From Streptomyces griseus (GTDB taxonomy: Bacteria; Actinomycetota; Actinomycetes; Streptomycetales; Streptomycetaceae): a stretch of DNA of 64,000 nucleotides. Position 1 is the first letter of the stretch, and every line of letters begins with the position of its first letter. Below the pieces are notes generated by a model that worked only from the letters and a program-made list of their open reading frames with translations, was not told where the DNA came from and made no database searches. The stretch spans positions 1 through 64,000 of the forward strand of contig NZ_UAVD01000008.1 in assembly GCF_900460065.1 (NCBI RefSeq), written 5' to 3'. Below are positions 1 through 8,597 of the stretch, piece after piece. A program made the translations under genes and the position numbers.

Positions 1-660
1 GTAGGTGCTGTCGTAGTCGCTGTCACTGTCGCTGTCGGCGGTCGTCGCGGCCCAGATGATCAGACCGAGGATCGCGGCGCCGACGACGATGCCGACGGAG
101 CCGAGGATGACTCCGGCGAGCGCCATCCCCCGGTTGGTGGCCTCGCCGCGCTTGGCCCGGCCGAGGCCGATGATGCCGAAGATCAGCGCGAGGATGCCGA
201 GGATGATGTTGAGGCCGTAGAGACAGAAGCCGACCACCGAGATGATGCCGATCACCATCGCGGCCGTGCCCAGTCCGTTGTTGGGCGCGGGAGCCCAGCC
301 GACCGGCCCCGCTCCGTAGGCGCCGTAGCCCGGGTAGCCGCCGTACGGCTGCGGGGGCGGAGCCGGGTAGCCGTAGTGCGCGGCGGGCGGCGGGGCCGCG
401 TGGCCGGGGCCGTTCGGGCCGATCGGCGGCGGCGGCACGTCCGACGGCGCGGGCCCGAAGCCTCCGGCCTGGGGTATCGGCCCGGTGCCGCCCCCCGCGG
501 CGGGTCCCGCGCTCGGCATGGACGTCACGGTCTGCTGGTCGTGGACCGCGGGCGGCGGGGTGTGCGCCCCCGGCTTGCCCAGTTCCACCTTGCTGTCCGG
601 CGGTGCCCACGGATCGCGTGGCGCGGCCCCGCCCCCGGGCTGCTCTGTGTTGTCTGACAT
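1..660 (-). CDS. DUF4190-like small membrane protein (3' end outside window)
   Basis: I see a proline/glycine-rich cytoplasmic N-terminal half of about 110 residues (many Pro-Pro and Tyr-Gly repeats such as PYGGYPGYGAYG). Two hydrophobic segments follow, separated by a short basic loop (GRAKRGEATNRG), then an acidic Ser/Asp tail that runs off the window edge. This layout is typical of the DUF4190-type membrane proteins common in Streptomyces, whose function is unknown. The ATG at 660 is preceded by a strong GGGGGAGG ribosome site at 662-669. It is transcribed divergently from the deaminase gene at 781. The stop codon is not in the window, so the length is at least 220 residues. Confidence 0.75.
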   Translation of the reverse strand, partial: MSDNTEQPGGGAAPRDPWAPPDSKVELGKPGAHTPPPAVHDQQTVTSMPSAGPAAGGGTGPIPQAGGFGPAPSDVPPPPIGPNGPGHAAPPPAAHYGYPAPPPQPYGGYPGYGAYGAGPVGWAPAPNNGLGTAAMVIGIISVVGFCLYGLNIILGILALIFGIIGLGRAKRGEATNRGMALAGVILGSVGIVVGAAILGLIIWAATTADSDSDSDYDSTY

Positions 661-780
661 GGGCCTCCCCCATCGTGGTCCCGTCATGCTACGGCCAGGC
701 CTCGGCGCCCCGGACCCCGCCTGCGATGATCGGTGGGGCCGGTACGCCCGGCCGACGTCACGCCGAACGGGAGATTTCCG

Positions 781-1815
781 ATGACCGATCCGCATCCCTT
801 CATCGCCGGGCTGCCCAAGGCCGAGCTCCATGTCCACCATGTCGGGTCGGCCTCGCCCCGGATCGTCGCCGAGCTGGCCGCCCGGCACCCGGACTCCAAG
901 GTCCCCACGGACCCGGAGGCGCTGGTCGACTACTTCACCTTCACCGATTTCGCGCACTTCATCGAGGTCTACCTGTCGGTGGTGGACCTGGTCCGCACCC
1001 CCGAGGACGTCCGGCTGCTCACCTTCGAGGTGGCGCGGGACATGGCCCGGCAGAACATCCGGTACGCGGAGCTGACCGTGACCCCGTTCAGCTCGACCAA
1101 CCGGGGCATCCCCGAGGTCGGGTTCATGGAGGCCATCGAGGACGCCCGCAAGGCCGCGGAGGCCGAGCTGGGCGTCGTCCTGCGCTGGTGCTTCGACATT
1201 CCGGGCGAGGCCGGTCTCCAGTCGGCGGAGGAGACCGTCCGGCTCGCGGTGGAGCACCGGCCCGAGGGACTCGTCTCCTTCGGCCTCGGCGGACCGGAGA
1301 TCGGAGTGGACCGCCCCCAGTTCAAGCCGTACTTCGACCGGGCCATCGCCGCCGGCCTGCACTCGGTGCCGCACGCCGGGGAGACCACGGGACCGCAGAC
1401 GATCTGGGACGCCCTGACCGCGCTGCGCGCCGAGCGCATCGGGCACGGCACCAGCTCCGTCCAGGACCCCCGGCTGCTGGAGCACCTCGCCGAGCACCGC
1501 ATCGCGCTGGAGGTCTGCCCGACGTCGAACATCGCCACCCGCGCGGTCACCGACATCGAGCTGCACCCGATCCGGGAGATGGTGGCGGCGGGGGTTCTGG
1601 TGACCGTCAACAGCGACGACCCGCCGATGTTCGGCACCGACCTCAACAACGAGTACGCGGTGGCCGCACGGCTGCTGGAGCTCGACGAGCGGGGCATCGC
1701 GGGGCTCGCGAAGAACGCCGTGGAGGCCTCGTTCCTCGACCCGGCGGGCAAGCGGAGGCTGGCCGAGGAGATCGACACGTACACGGCGAACTGGCTCCGG
1801 ACGCCGGGCCGCTGA
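781..1815 (+). CDS. Adenosine deaminase family, probable aminodeoxyfutalosine deaminase
   Basis: A 344-aa metal-dependent deaminase. The start at ATG 781 is chosen over the upstream 733 codon because GGGAG lies 8 bases before it and the product then begins MTDPHPFIAGLPKAELHVHH, the usual family N-terminus. Zinc ligands are visible as H17 and H19, the His in PHAGE, and the Asp in NSDDPP; GHG and the catalytic Glu of HAGE are also present. From memory, the Streptomyces avermitilis enzyme of this subgroup deaminates 6-amino-6-deoxyfutalosine in the futalosine route to menaquinone rather than adenosine. The HVHH-VGS motif here resembles that subgroup. Adenosine deaminase activity is the alternative. 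Confidence 0.8.
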   Translation: MTDPHPFIAGLPKAELHVHHVGSASPRIVAELAARHPDSKVPTDPEALVDYFTFTDFAHFIEVYLSVVDLVRTPEDVRLLTFEVARDMARQNIRYAELTVTPFSSTNRGIPEVGFMEAIEDARKAAEAELGVVLRWCFDIPGEAGLQSAEETVRLAVEHRPEGLVSFGLGGPEIGVDRPQFKPYFDRAIAAGLHSVPHAGETTGPQTIWDALTALRAERIGHGTSSVQDPRLLEHLAEHRIALEVCPTSNIATRAVTDIELHPIREMVAAGVLVTVNSDDPPMFGTDLNNEYAVAARLLELDERGIAGLAKNAVEASFLDPAGKRRLAEEIDTYTANWLRTPGR

Positions 1816-1837
1816 CCCGGTCGTCGACAATGGCCCC

Positions 1838-2551
1838 ATGGCCACCACCGTCACCGGCGTCACCGCGGTAGGACACCGCGGCGACCCCTACGTCGCCCGT
1901 GAGAACACTCTGCCCTCGATCCGCTCCGCCCTCGAACGGGGGGCGGACGCGGTCGAGATCGACGTCCGCGTGACCCGCGACGGGGTGCCCGTCCTGCTGC
2001 ACGACGCGACGCTGGAGCGGCTGTGGGGCCATGACCGGCGGTTGGACCGGCTGGACCACGCGGAGCTGGAGGAGCTGACGGGCGGCGGGGTGCCCACGCT
2101 CCGCGAGGCGCTGCTCGCCGTCGGGGCGCACCGGGTGATGCTGGACCTGCCCGGCTCCACGGACGCCTCGGTGAAGAGGATCGTGGGCACGGTCCGGGAG
2201 TGCGGGGCGGGCGACCGGGCGTACTACTGCGCGAGCGCGGACGCGATGCTGCGGGTGCGTGCCGCCGATCCGGCCGCGGAGATCGCCCTGACCTGGACCA
2301 CGCTCGCCCCGCCGCGTCCGGAGCTGCTGGCCGCGGTGAAGCCGCGCTGGCTGAACTACCGCTTCGGCCTGGTGAGCCGGGAGCTGGCGGACCGGGCCCA
2401 CCGGGACGGGCTGCTCGTCTCCGCGTGGACCGCCGACACCAGGCGCACGATGCGCCGGCTGATCGAGCGGGGCGTCGACTCGATCACCACCAACCGGATC
2501 GACACGCTGCACGGTCTGCTGGCCAACTCGCCCGGCCGCGGCGGTTCTTGA
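1838..2551 (+). CDS. Glycerophosphodiester phosphodiesterase family protein
   Basis: A 237-aa GDPD-type TIM barrel, predicted to hydrolyse glycerophosphodiesters to glycerol-3-phosphate and an alcohol. The N-terminal HRG motif (GHRGDPYVARENTLPS) and the metal/catalytic cluster VEIDVRVTRDGVPVLLHD are intact. The C-terminal WTADTRRTM and the IERGVDSITTNR motif that closes the barrel are also present. No signal peptide is visible, so a cytosolic location is likely. It lies 22 bases after the deaminase and is probably co-transcribed with it, although the functions do not obviously connect. Confidence 0.88.
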   Translation: MATTVTGVTAVGHRGDPYVARENTLPSIRSALERGADAVEIDVRVTRDGVPVLLHDATLERLWGHDRRLDRLDHAELEELTGGGVPTLREALLAVGAHRVMLDLPGSTDASVKRIVGTVRECGAGDRAYYCASADAMLRVRAADPAAEIALTWTTLAPPRPELLAAVKPRWLNYRFGLVSRELADRAHRDGLLVSAWTADTRRTMRRLIERGVDSITTNRIDTLHGLLANSPGRGGS

Positions 2552-2633
2552 TCGGTCCGGCATGATGGGAGGTCCCGCACCGCCCGCCGCCGCTCCGGGG
2601 CGCCGGGCCCTTGGGCATCGAGGAGCAGCTGTG

Positions 2634-3431
2634 ATGGACCCCCGACCGCAGGCGGCCACCGCCCGGATACGTTCCGACGTCGCGCACAACGCCCGGGTGT
2701 GGAACTACTGGCTGGGCGGCAAGGACAACTACCCGGTGGACCGGGCGGTGGGCGACCGGGTGACCGGGATGTACCCGAGCATCGGTGAGGTGGCGCGCGC
2801 GGACCGGGCGTTCCTGGGCCGGGCGGTGCGCCATCTGGCGGGCGATGTGGGCGTCGACCAGTTCCTCGACATCGGCACCGGGCTGCCGACCGTGAACAAC
2901 ACCCATGAGATCGCCCAGCACACCGCGCCGCACGCCCGCATCGTGTACGTGGACAACGATCCGATCGTGCTGGCCCACGCCCGTGCCCTGCTCACCAGTT
3001 CGCTGGAGGGCGCGACCGAGTACGTCGACGCGGACGCGCACCGCCCGGAGCAGATCCTGCGGGCCGCCGAGCCCACCCTGGACCTGGGGCGGCCGGTCGC
3101 GGTGATGATGCTCGGCATCCTGAACTTCGTGCTGGACGGGGACGAGGCGCGGTCCATCGTGCGGACGCTGATGGCGGCCGTGCCGTCGGGCAGTCACCTG
3201 GTGCTGACGCACCCGACGCTGGAGCTGGGCGGCGAGGGCAACGAGGCGGCGATGCGTTTCTGGAACGAGAACGCCACCCCGCCGATCACGGCCCGCAGCC
3301 GCGAGGAGTTCGCCTCGTTCCTGGAGGGTCTGGAGATCCTGGAGCCGGGGATCGTCTCCTGCTCCCGCTGGCGGACGAGCCCGCGGGAGCCGGAGGTCGC
3401 CCAGTTCGGGGTGGTGGCCCGGAAGCCCTGA
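2634..3431 (+). CDS. SAM-dependent methyltransferase, DUF574 (Methyltransf_19) family
   Basis: A 265-aa protein with the signature of the large actinobacterial DUF574 family: ARVWNYWLGGKDNYPVDR near the N-terminus and a nucleotide-binding FLDIGTGLPT motif. The acid that binds the ribose of SAM appears in VYVDNDPIV. The ATG at 2634, or the GTG at 2631 just before it, follows GAGGAG at 2620-2625; an upstream in-frame ATG at 2562 has no comparable site. Substrates of this family are unknown; Streptomyces genomes carry many copies. It ends facing the polyamine-binding protein on the other strand. Confidence 0.85.
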   Translation: MDPRPQAATARIRSDVAHNARVWNYWLGGKDNYPVDRAVGDRVTGMYPSIGEVARADRAFLGRAVRHLAGDVGVDQFLDIGTGLPTVNNTHEIAQHTAPHARIVYVDNDPIVLAHARALLTSSLEGATEYVDADAHRPEQILRAAEPTLDLGRPVAVMMLGILNFVLDGDEARSIVRTLMAAVPSGSHLVLTHPTLELGGEGNEAAMRFWNENATPPITARSREEFASFLEGLEILEPGIVSCSRWRTSPREPEVAQFGVVARKP

Positions 3432-3570
3432 TCCGTGCCGCTGCCGGCTCGGGCGCCCGGGGTACGGGCGCCTCGGGCCTCGGCGTGCGCCCGCTCCGGT
3501 GCCGTTCGGCGCTGGACCGGGCGGCGGGCGACCGGCCGGGCGGCGGCGCCGGGGTTTCCCTTCGCGGGCT

Positions 3571-4734
3571 TCACAGGCCGACGATGGCGTTCCACTTCTT
3601 GGCGAACCCCATGCGCTCCTCGGAGGTGATGTCGCGTGCGATGGCGAGCCGTTCCCGCATCGCGTCGTCGGGGAAGATCAGCGGGTCCTCGGCGAGCGCG
3701 GCCGTCTCCTCGTCCTTGGCGGAGGCCAGGACGTCCCGGGCGGCGGGCACGGGGCAGACGTAGTTGACCCAGGCGGCCAGTTCGGCGGCGACCTCGGGTT
3801 CGTAGTAGTGGTCGATCAGCTTCTCGGCGTTGCGCTTGTGGCGGGCGAGGTTGGGGATCATCAGGGACTCCGCCCACAGCTCGGCGCCCTCCTCGGGGAC
3901 GACGAACTCGATGTCGGGGTTGTCGGCCTGGAGTTGGATGACGTCGCCGGAGTACGCCTGGCAGGCGAGCACGTCGCCGGTGGCGAGGTCCTTGATGTAG
4001 TCGTTGCCGGTGAAGCGGCGGATGTGCTTCGAGCGGACCCGCTTCTCGACCTGTTCGCACATCGTGTGGAAGTCGTCGGCCGTCCAGCGGGTGATGTCGA
4101 CTCCGTTGCCCTGCATCAGCAGCGCGAACGACTCGTCGAGCCCGGAGAGCAGGGTGACCCGGCCGCGCAGGTCGTCGGCCCACAGGTCGCCCGTGGACCG
4201 GATCTCGCGGCCGAGCTTCTTGCGGTTGTACGCGATGCCGGTGATGCCGGACTGCCAGGGGACGCTGTGGCGGCGCCCCTCGTCGAAGGCGGGGGTGCGC
4301 AGTTGGGGGTCGAGGTACGTGGCGACGTTGGGCTGTTTCGCCCGGTCCATCTCCTGGACCCAGCCGAGCCGGACGAAGCGGGCGGCCATCCAGTCGCTGA
4401 TGACGATGAGGTCCCGGCCGGTCTGCTGGTGGTTCATCAGCGCGGGGCTGATCTTCCCGAAGAACTCGTCGTTGTCGTTGATCTCCTCGGTGTACGTGAC
4501 GGAGATCCCGGTCCGTTTCGAGAAGGCGTCCAGGGTGGGGCGCTTCGACTCGTTCTCGTCGTCGGTGTCGATGTAGAGCGGCCAGTTGGCGAAGTGCAGG
4601 GTGTGGTCGGTGGCCGAACTGTCGTGTCCGGCGCGGTCCCCCGGCTCGACGAAGGCGGCGGGCACCCCGCAGCCCGCCAGAGTGGCGCCGGCCGCTCCCG
4701 CCCCGAGGGCGCGCAGCAGGGAACGGCGGGACAT
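3571..4734 (-). CDS. Polyamine ABC transporter substrate-binding lipoprotein (PotD-like)
   Basis: A 387-aa extracellular binding protein. It starts with a twin-arginine signal (MSRRSLLRALGAGAAG) running into a lipobox LAGCG, so export by Tat and lipid anchoring is predicted. The mature part contains LHFANWPLYIDTDDENE, YNRKKLG and the PEEGAELW segment seen in spermidine/putrescine-binding proteins. The ATG at 4734 has AGGAAG seven bases upstream; the longer frame to 4893 adds a low-quality N-terminus. The neighbours are gamma-aminobutyraldehyde dehydrogenase and a class III aminotransferase, so uptake and catabolism of putrescine is the likely role. Permease and ATPase genes for it are not in this window. 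Confidence 0.88.
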   Translation of the reverse strand: MSRRSLLRALGAGAAGATLAGCGVPAAFVEPGDRAGHDSSATDHTLHFANWPLYIDTDDENESKRPTLDAFSKRTGISVTYTEEINDNDEFFGKISPALMNHQQTGRDLIVISDWMAARFVRLGWVQEMDRAKQPNVATYLDPQLRTPAFDEGRRHSVPWQSGITGIAYNRKKLGREIRSTGDLWADDLRGRVTLLSGLDESFALLMQGNGVDITRWTADDFHTMCEQVEKRVRSKHIRRFTGNDYIKDLATGDVLACQAYSGDVIQLQADNPDIEFVVPEEGAELWAESLMIPNLARHKRNAEKLIDHYYEPEVAAELAAWVNYVCPVPAARDVLASAKDEETAALAEDPLIFPDDAMRERLAIARDITSEERMGFAKKWNAIVGL

Positions 4735-4858
4735 GGGGTTCTTCCTGATCGCTCGCACCCGCGCAGAATGCCGGTCGGCGCTCGCGCGGACAATGGACCA
4801 AGCGTCCAGCGGGGCGGGTCCGCCCCGCACACCTTGTCCAGCGGCCACGGGCACGGAA

Positions 4859-4886
4859 ACGGCCCCGGGCCGGAGCCCGGGGCCGT
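4859..4886 (-). terminator. Hairpin after the aldehyde dehydrogenase gene
   Basis: A perfect 12-bp inverted repeat (ACGGCCCCGGGC, loop CGGA, then its complement) begins 24 bases past the dehydrogenase stop. It is probably the intrinsic terminator of that transcript, ahead of the potD-like gene. Confidence 0.7.
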
Positions 4887-4909
4887 ACGGCACGGCGACG
4901 ATCCGTGGA

Positions 4910-6349
4910 TCAGTCCTCGATGGACGTCATGACGTGCTTGATGCGGGTGTAGTCCTCGAAGCCGTACGCGGAGAGGTCCTTGCCGTAGCCGGACTTCTTG
5001 AACCCGCCGTGCGGCATCTCGGCGACCAGCGGGATGTGGGTGTTGATCCACACGCAGCCGAAGTCGAGGTTCTTGGACATGCGCATGGCGCGGGAGTGGT
5101 TCTGCGTCCAGACCGAGGAGGCGAGCGCGTACTCGACGCCGTTGGCGTAGGCGACGGCCTGGTCCTCGTCGGTGAAGGACTGGACGGTGATGACGGGTCC
5201 GAAGACCTCGTTCTGGATGATCTCGTCGTCCTGCTTCAGGCCGGAGACGACGGTCGGGGCGTAGAAGTAGCCCTTGTCGCCGACCCGGTGGCCGCCCGCC
5301 TCGACCTTGGCGTGGGCGGGAAGCCGCTCGATGAAGCCGCTGACCTGCTTCAGCTGGTTGGCGTTGTTGAGCGGGCCGTACGCCACGTCCTCGTCGTCCG
5401 GCTGCCCGGTCTTCGTGTCGGCGGCGGCCTTGGCGAGCTCGGTGACGAAGGCGTCGTGGATCGACTCGTGGACCAGGACGCGGGTGGCGGCCGTACAGTC
5501 CTGGCCCGCGTTGAAGAAGCCCGCCTCGGAGACGCCGGCGACGGTCTTGGCGATGTCGGCGTCCTCGAAGACCACGACGGGCGCCTTGCCGCCGAGCTCC
5601 AGGTGGACCCGCTTGACGTCCTTGGCCGCGGACTCGGCGACCTGCATGCCGGCCCGTACCGAACCGGTGATGGAGGCCATCGCCGGGGTCGGGTGCTCGA
5701 CCATGGCGCGGCCGGTGTCCCGGTCGCCGCACAGGACGTTGAAGACGCCCTTGGGGAGGATCTGCCCGATGATCTCGGCCATGAGGACCGTCGACGCCGG
5801 GGTGGTGTCGGACGGCTTGATGACGACCGTGTTGCCCGCGGCGAGCGCCGGGGCGAACTTCCAGACGGCCATCATCATCGGGTAGTTCCACGGCGCGACC
5901 TGGGCGCAGACGCCGACCGGCTCACGGCGGATGATGGAGGTCAGCCCCTCCATGTACTCGCCGGCCGAGCGGCCCTCCAGCAGCCGGGCGGCCCCCGCGA
6001 AGAAGCGGATCTGGTCCACCATCGGCGGGATCTCTTCGCTGCGGGTGAGGCCCAGCGGCTTGCCGGTGTTCTCCGACTCGGCGGCGATCAGGTCCTCGGC
6101 CCGCTCCTCGAAGGCGTCCGCGATCTTCAGCAGGGCCTTCTGCCGCTCGGCGGGCGTGGTGTCGCGCCAGGCGGGGAAGGCCGCGGCGGCGGCCTCCATG
6201 GCGGCATCGACGTCGGCCTGACCGGAGAGCGGCGAGGTCGCGTAGACCTCTTCCGTCACCGGGCTGACCACATCGATGGTCCGCCCGTCCGCGGCGTCCC
6301 GGAACTCTCCGTTGATGTAGTTGCGCAGACGGCGCACCTCGGTGGTCAC
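4910..6349 (-). CDS. Gamma-aminobutyraldehyde dehydrogenase
   Basis: A 479-aa NAD(P)-dependent aldehyde dehydrogenase. The catalytic Cys is in NAGQDCTAATRV, the general-base Glu in HLELGGKAPVV, the Asn in APWNYP and the cofactor loop in VVIKPSDTTP. Similarity to PatD/YdcW-type enzymes is my recognition from sequence style: the INGEFRDAADGRTIDVVSPVT start and the position in a polyamine cluster. It should oxidise 4-aminobutyraldehyde to GABA. The start chosen is GTG 6349, which follows AGGAGG by seven bases; an upstream ATG at 6436 has no such site. It is divergent from the AsnC-type regulator, which probably controls it. Confidence 0.85.
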   Translation of the reverse strand: MTTEVRRLRNYINGEFRDAADGRTIDVVSPVTEEVYATSPLSGQADVDAAMEAAAAAFPAWRDTTPAERQKALLKIADAFEERAEDLIAAESENTGKPLGLTRSEEIPPMVDQIRFFAGAARLLEGRSAGEYMEGLTSIIRREPVGVCAQVAPWNYPMMMAVWKFAPALAAGNTVVIKPSDTTPASTVLMAEIIGQILPKGVFNVLCGDRDTGRAMVEHPTPAMASITGSVRAGMQVAESAAKDVKRVHLELGGKAPVVVFEDADIAKTVAGVSEAGFFNAGQDCTAATRVLVHESIHDAFVTELAKAAADTKTGQPDDEDVAYGPLNNANQLKQVSGFIERLPAHAKVEAGGHRVGDKGYFYAPTVVSGLKQDDEIIQNEVFGPVITVQSFTDEDQAVAYANGVEYALASSVWTQNHSRAMRMSKNLDFGCVWINTHIPLVAEMPHGGFKKSGYGKDLSAYGFEDYTRIKHVMTSIED

Positions 6350-6439
6350 AACCACCCCTCCTGTCGGCTGTCCGATGGGTGAGATGTCCACCCTAATCGG
6401 TCCGGTGACGCTTTCGACATACCCACCCGCCCCCAACTT

Positions 6440-6457
6440 CGGATTCAGTCAGATCCG
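6440..6457. promoter_or_regulatory. Inverted repeat in the dehydrogenase/asnC divergent promoter region
   Basis: CGGAT and ATCCG are separated by 8 bases in the roughly 180-bp divergent interval. It could be a binding site for the adjacent AsnC-type regulator. The evidence is only symmetry and position. Confidence 0.3.
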
Positions 6458-6526
6458 GGCACTCAGACAACGAATTTCATCGATCCGGGGTTGCGAGACA
6501 GACGAGGAGCGGTGCATGGTGGGGAT

Positions 6527-7018
6527 GTGGCCAGTCGCAGCGCAGACTCCAGGACCGGGAACGGATCGCCGCCCGCGGTCGATGCCGTCTCCCTCGCAAT
6601 CATCGAGCAGCTCCAGGAGGACGGACGGCGTCCGTACGCCGCGATCGGCAAGGCCGTGGGCCTCTCCGAGGCGGCTGTGCGCCAGCGCGTCCAGAAGCTG
6701 CTCGACCAGGGCGTGATGCAGATCGTCGCCGTCACGGACCCGCTCACCGTGGGGTTCCGGCGCCAGGCGATGGTCGGCATCAATGTCGAGGGCGACCTCG
6801 ATCCGGTGGCCGAAGCCCTGTCGGCCATGGCCGAGTGCGAGTACGTGGTCATGACCGCGGGCTCCTTCGACCTGATGGTGGAGATCGTCTGCGAGGACGA
6901 CGACCACCTGCTGGAGACGATCAACAAACGCATCCGGACCCTTCCCGGAGTGCGCTCCACCGAGAGCTTTGTTTACCTCAAGCTCAAGAAGCAGACCTAT
7001 ATGTGGGGAACCCGATAG
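6527..7018 (+). CDS. Lrp/AsnC family transcriptional regulator
   Basis: About 163 residues: an N-terminal winged helix-turn-helix (IIEQLQEDGRRPYAAIGKAV, then LSEAAVRQRVQKL) and a C-terminal RAM/ligand domain with the MTAGSFDLMVEIVCED strand. The start is uncertain: GTG 6527, GTG 6512 and TTG 6491 are all in frame. GAGGAG at 6504-6509 is too close to 6512 and too far from 6527 to decide. It lies two bases before the aminotransferase and is divergent from the aldehyde dehydrogenase. It is therefore most likely the local regulator of polyamine or GABA catabolism, probably responding to an amine or amino acid. Confidence 0.88.
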   Translation: MASRSADSRTGNGSPPAVDAVSLAIIEQLQEDGRRPYAAIGKAVGLSEAAVRQRVQKLLDQGVMQIVAVTDPLTVGFRRQAMVGINVEGDLDPVAEALSAMAECEYVVMTAGSFDLMVEIVCEDDDHLLETINKRIRTLPGVRSTESFVYLKLKKQTYMWGTR

Positions 7019-7020
7019 CC

Positions 7021-8382
7021 GTGAGCAAGGACCTCAGCCGAACCGCGTACGACCACCTGTGGATGCACTTCACCCGCATGTCGGACTACGAGAACGCGCC
7101 CGTTCCCACCATCGTGCGTGGCGAGGGAACGTACATCTTCGACGACAAGGGCAAGCGCTACCTGGACGGTCTCTCCGGCCTGTTCGTGGTCAACGCCGGT
7201 CACGGTCGTCACGAGCTCGCCGAGACGGCCTACAAGCAGGGCCAGGAGCTCGCCTTCTTCCCGGTGTGGTCCTACGCCCACCCGAAGGCCGTCGAGCTGG
7301 CCGAGCGGCTCGCCGACCACGCCCCGGGCGACCTCAACAAGGTCTTCTTCACCACCGGCGGCGGCGAGGCCGTCGAGACCGCCTGGAAGCTGGCCAAGCA
7401 GTACTTCAAGCTCAAGGGCCAGCCGACCAAGTACAAGGTCATCTCGCGTGCCGTCGCCTACCACGGCACCCCGCAGGGCGCGCTCTCCATCACCGGCCTC
7501 CCGGCCCTGAAGGCCCCCTTCGAGCCGCTGGTCCCCGGCGCGCACAAGGTGCCGAACACCAACATCTACCGCGCCCCGCTGTTCGGCGACGACCCGGAGG
7601 CCTTCGGCCGCTGGGCCGCCGACCAGATCGAGCAGGAGATCCTCTTCGAGGGCCCCGAGACCGTCGCGGCCGTCTTCCTGGAGCCCGTGCAGAACGCGGG
7701 CGGCTGCTTCCCGCCGCCGCCCGGCTACTTCCAGCGGGTCCGCGAGATCTGCGACCAGTACGACGTGCTGCTCGTCTCCGACGAGGTCATCTGCGCCTTC
7801 GGCCGGCTCGGCACGATCTTCGCGTGCGACAAGTTCGGCTACGTCCCGGACATGATCACCTGCGCCAAGGGCATGACCTCGGGCTACTCCCCGATCGGCG
7901 CCTGCATCGTCTCGGACCGGATCGCGGAGCCGTTCTACCAGGGCGGCAACACCTTCCTGCACGGCTACACCTTCGGCGGCCACCCGGTCTCCGCGGCCGT
8001 GGGCCTCGCCAACCTCGACATCTTCGAGCGCGAGAACCTCACCCAGCACGTCCTCGACAACGAGAACGCCTTCCTCACCACGCTCCAGAAGCTGCACGAC
8101 CTGCCGATCGTCGGCGACGTCCGCGGCAACGGCTACTTCTACGGCATCGAGCTGGTGAAGGACAAGGCCACCAAGGAGACGTTCACCGACGAGGAGACCG
8201 AGCGCGTCCTGTACGGCTTCCTCTCCAAGGCGCTGTTCGAGAACGGTCTGTACTGCCGGGCCGACGACCGGGGCGACCCGGTCATCCAGCTCGCCCCGCC
8301 GCTGATCTCCGACCAGTCCACGTTCGACGAGATCGAGGGCATCCTGCGGACCGTCCTCACGGAGGCGTGGTCGAAGCTCTGA
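7021..8382 (+). CDS. Class III aminotransferase, probably putrescine or omega-amino acid:pyruvate
   Basis: A 453-aa PLP enzyme of fold type I. The cofactor lysine is K283 in CAKGMTSGYSP and the pyridine-nitrogen Asp lies in LLVSDEVICAFGR. The phosphate-binding TTGGGEAVETAWK and the LHGYTFGGHPV loop are also seen. GTG 7021 is two bases after the AsnC stop, with GTGGGGA as ribosome site. Together with the dehydrogenase it would convert putrescine to aminobutyraldehyde and then GABA. The exact amine substrate cannot be read from the sequence. Confidence 0.87.
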   Translation: MSKDLSRTAYDHLWMHFTRMSDYENAPVPTIVRGEGTYIFDDKGKRYLDGLSGLFVVNAGHGRHELAETAYKQGQELAFFPVWSYAHPKAVELAERLADHAPGDLNKVFFTTGGGEAVETAWKLAKQYFKLKGQPTKYKVISRAVAYHGTPQGALSITGLPALKAPFEPLVPGAHKVPNTNIYRAPLFGDDPEAFGRWAADQIEQEILFEGPETVAAVFLEPVQNAGGCFPPPPGYFQRVREICDQYDVLLVSDEVICAFGRLGTIFACDKFGYVPDMITCAKGMTSGYSPIGACIVSDRIAEPFYQGGNTFLHGYTFGGHPVSAAVGLANLDIFERENLTQHVLDNENAFLTTLQKLHDLPIVGDVRGNGYFYGIELVKDKATKETFTDEETERVLYGFLSKALFENGLYCRADDRGDPVIQLAPPLISDQSTFDEIEGILRTVLTEAWSKL

Positions 8383-8404
8383 CCGCCACCAGGTCCCCCG
8401 GCCG

Positions 8405-8423
8405 ATGACCGCCCGGCGGTCAT
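8405..8423 (+). terminator. Short hairpin with T-tract after the aminotransferase
   Basis: ATGACCGCC and its complement GGCGGTCAT flank a single base, followed by TTTC. It lies 22 bases after the stop codon, as expected for an intrinsic terminator. A second, longer imperfect hairpin follows at 8441-8479. Confidence 0.6.
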
Positions 8424-8440
8424 TTCATCGGTCCACACGG

Positions 8441-8479
8441 CCCGGATACGCCCCTTCGAGTGAGAAGGGGGTGTCCGGG
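8441..8479 (+). terminator. Imperfect long hairpin upstream of the ABC exporter genes
   Basis: CCCGGATACGCCCCTTC pairs with GAAGGGGGTGTCCGGG apart from one bulge and one mismatch. It may be a second terminator of the aminotransferase transcript. Confidence 0.45.
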
Positions 8480-8545
8480 CCGCGTGCCGTGCGCCCGCAC
8501 CGGTCCGACTATCTACGGTGCCGAGTGACCGATCGGCCGCGTCTT

Positions 8546-8567
8546 CGTTCCCCCGTACGGGGGAACG
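8546..8567. promoter_or_regulatory. Perfect 22-bp palindrome, candidate operator
   Basis: Each half is CGTTCCCCCGT read inward, giving exact two-fold symmetry with no central spacer. It ends 30 bases before the ATG of the ABC ATPase gene, a typical operator position. No regulator gene lies next to it, so the binding protein is unknown. Confidence 0.55.
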
Positions 8568-8597
8568 GGAAATCTGACCTGAACCGAGGTGTACGCC

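Noticed and set aside
603..1871. Plus-strand 422-codon frame over the deaminase
   Set aside because: Arg/Ala/Gly-rich shadow typical of high-GC DNA; the deaminase is in another frame.
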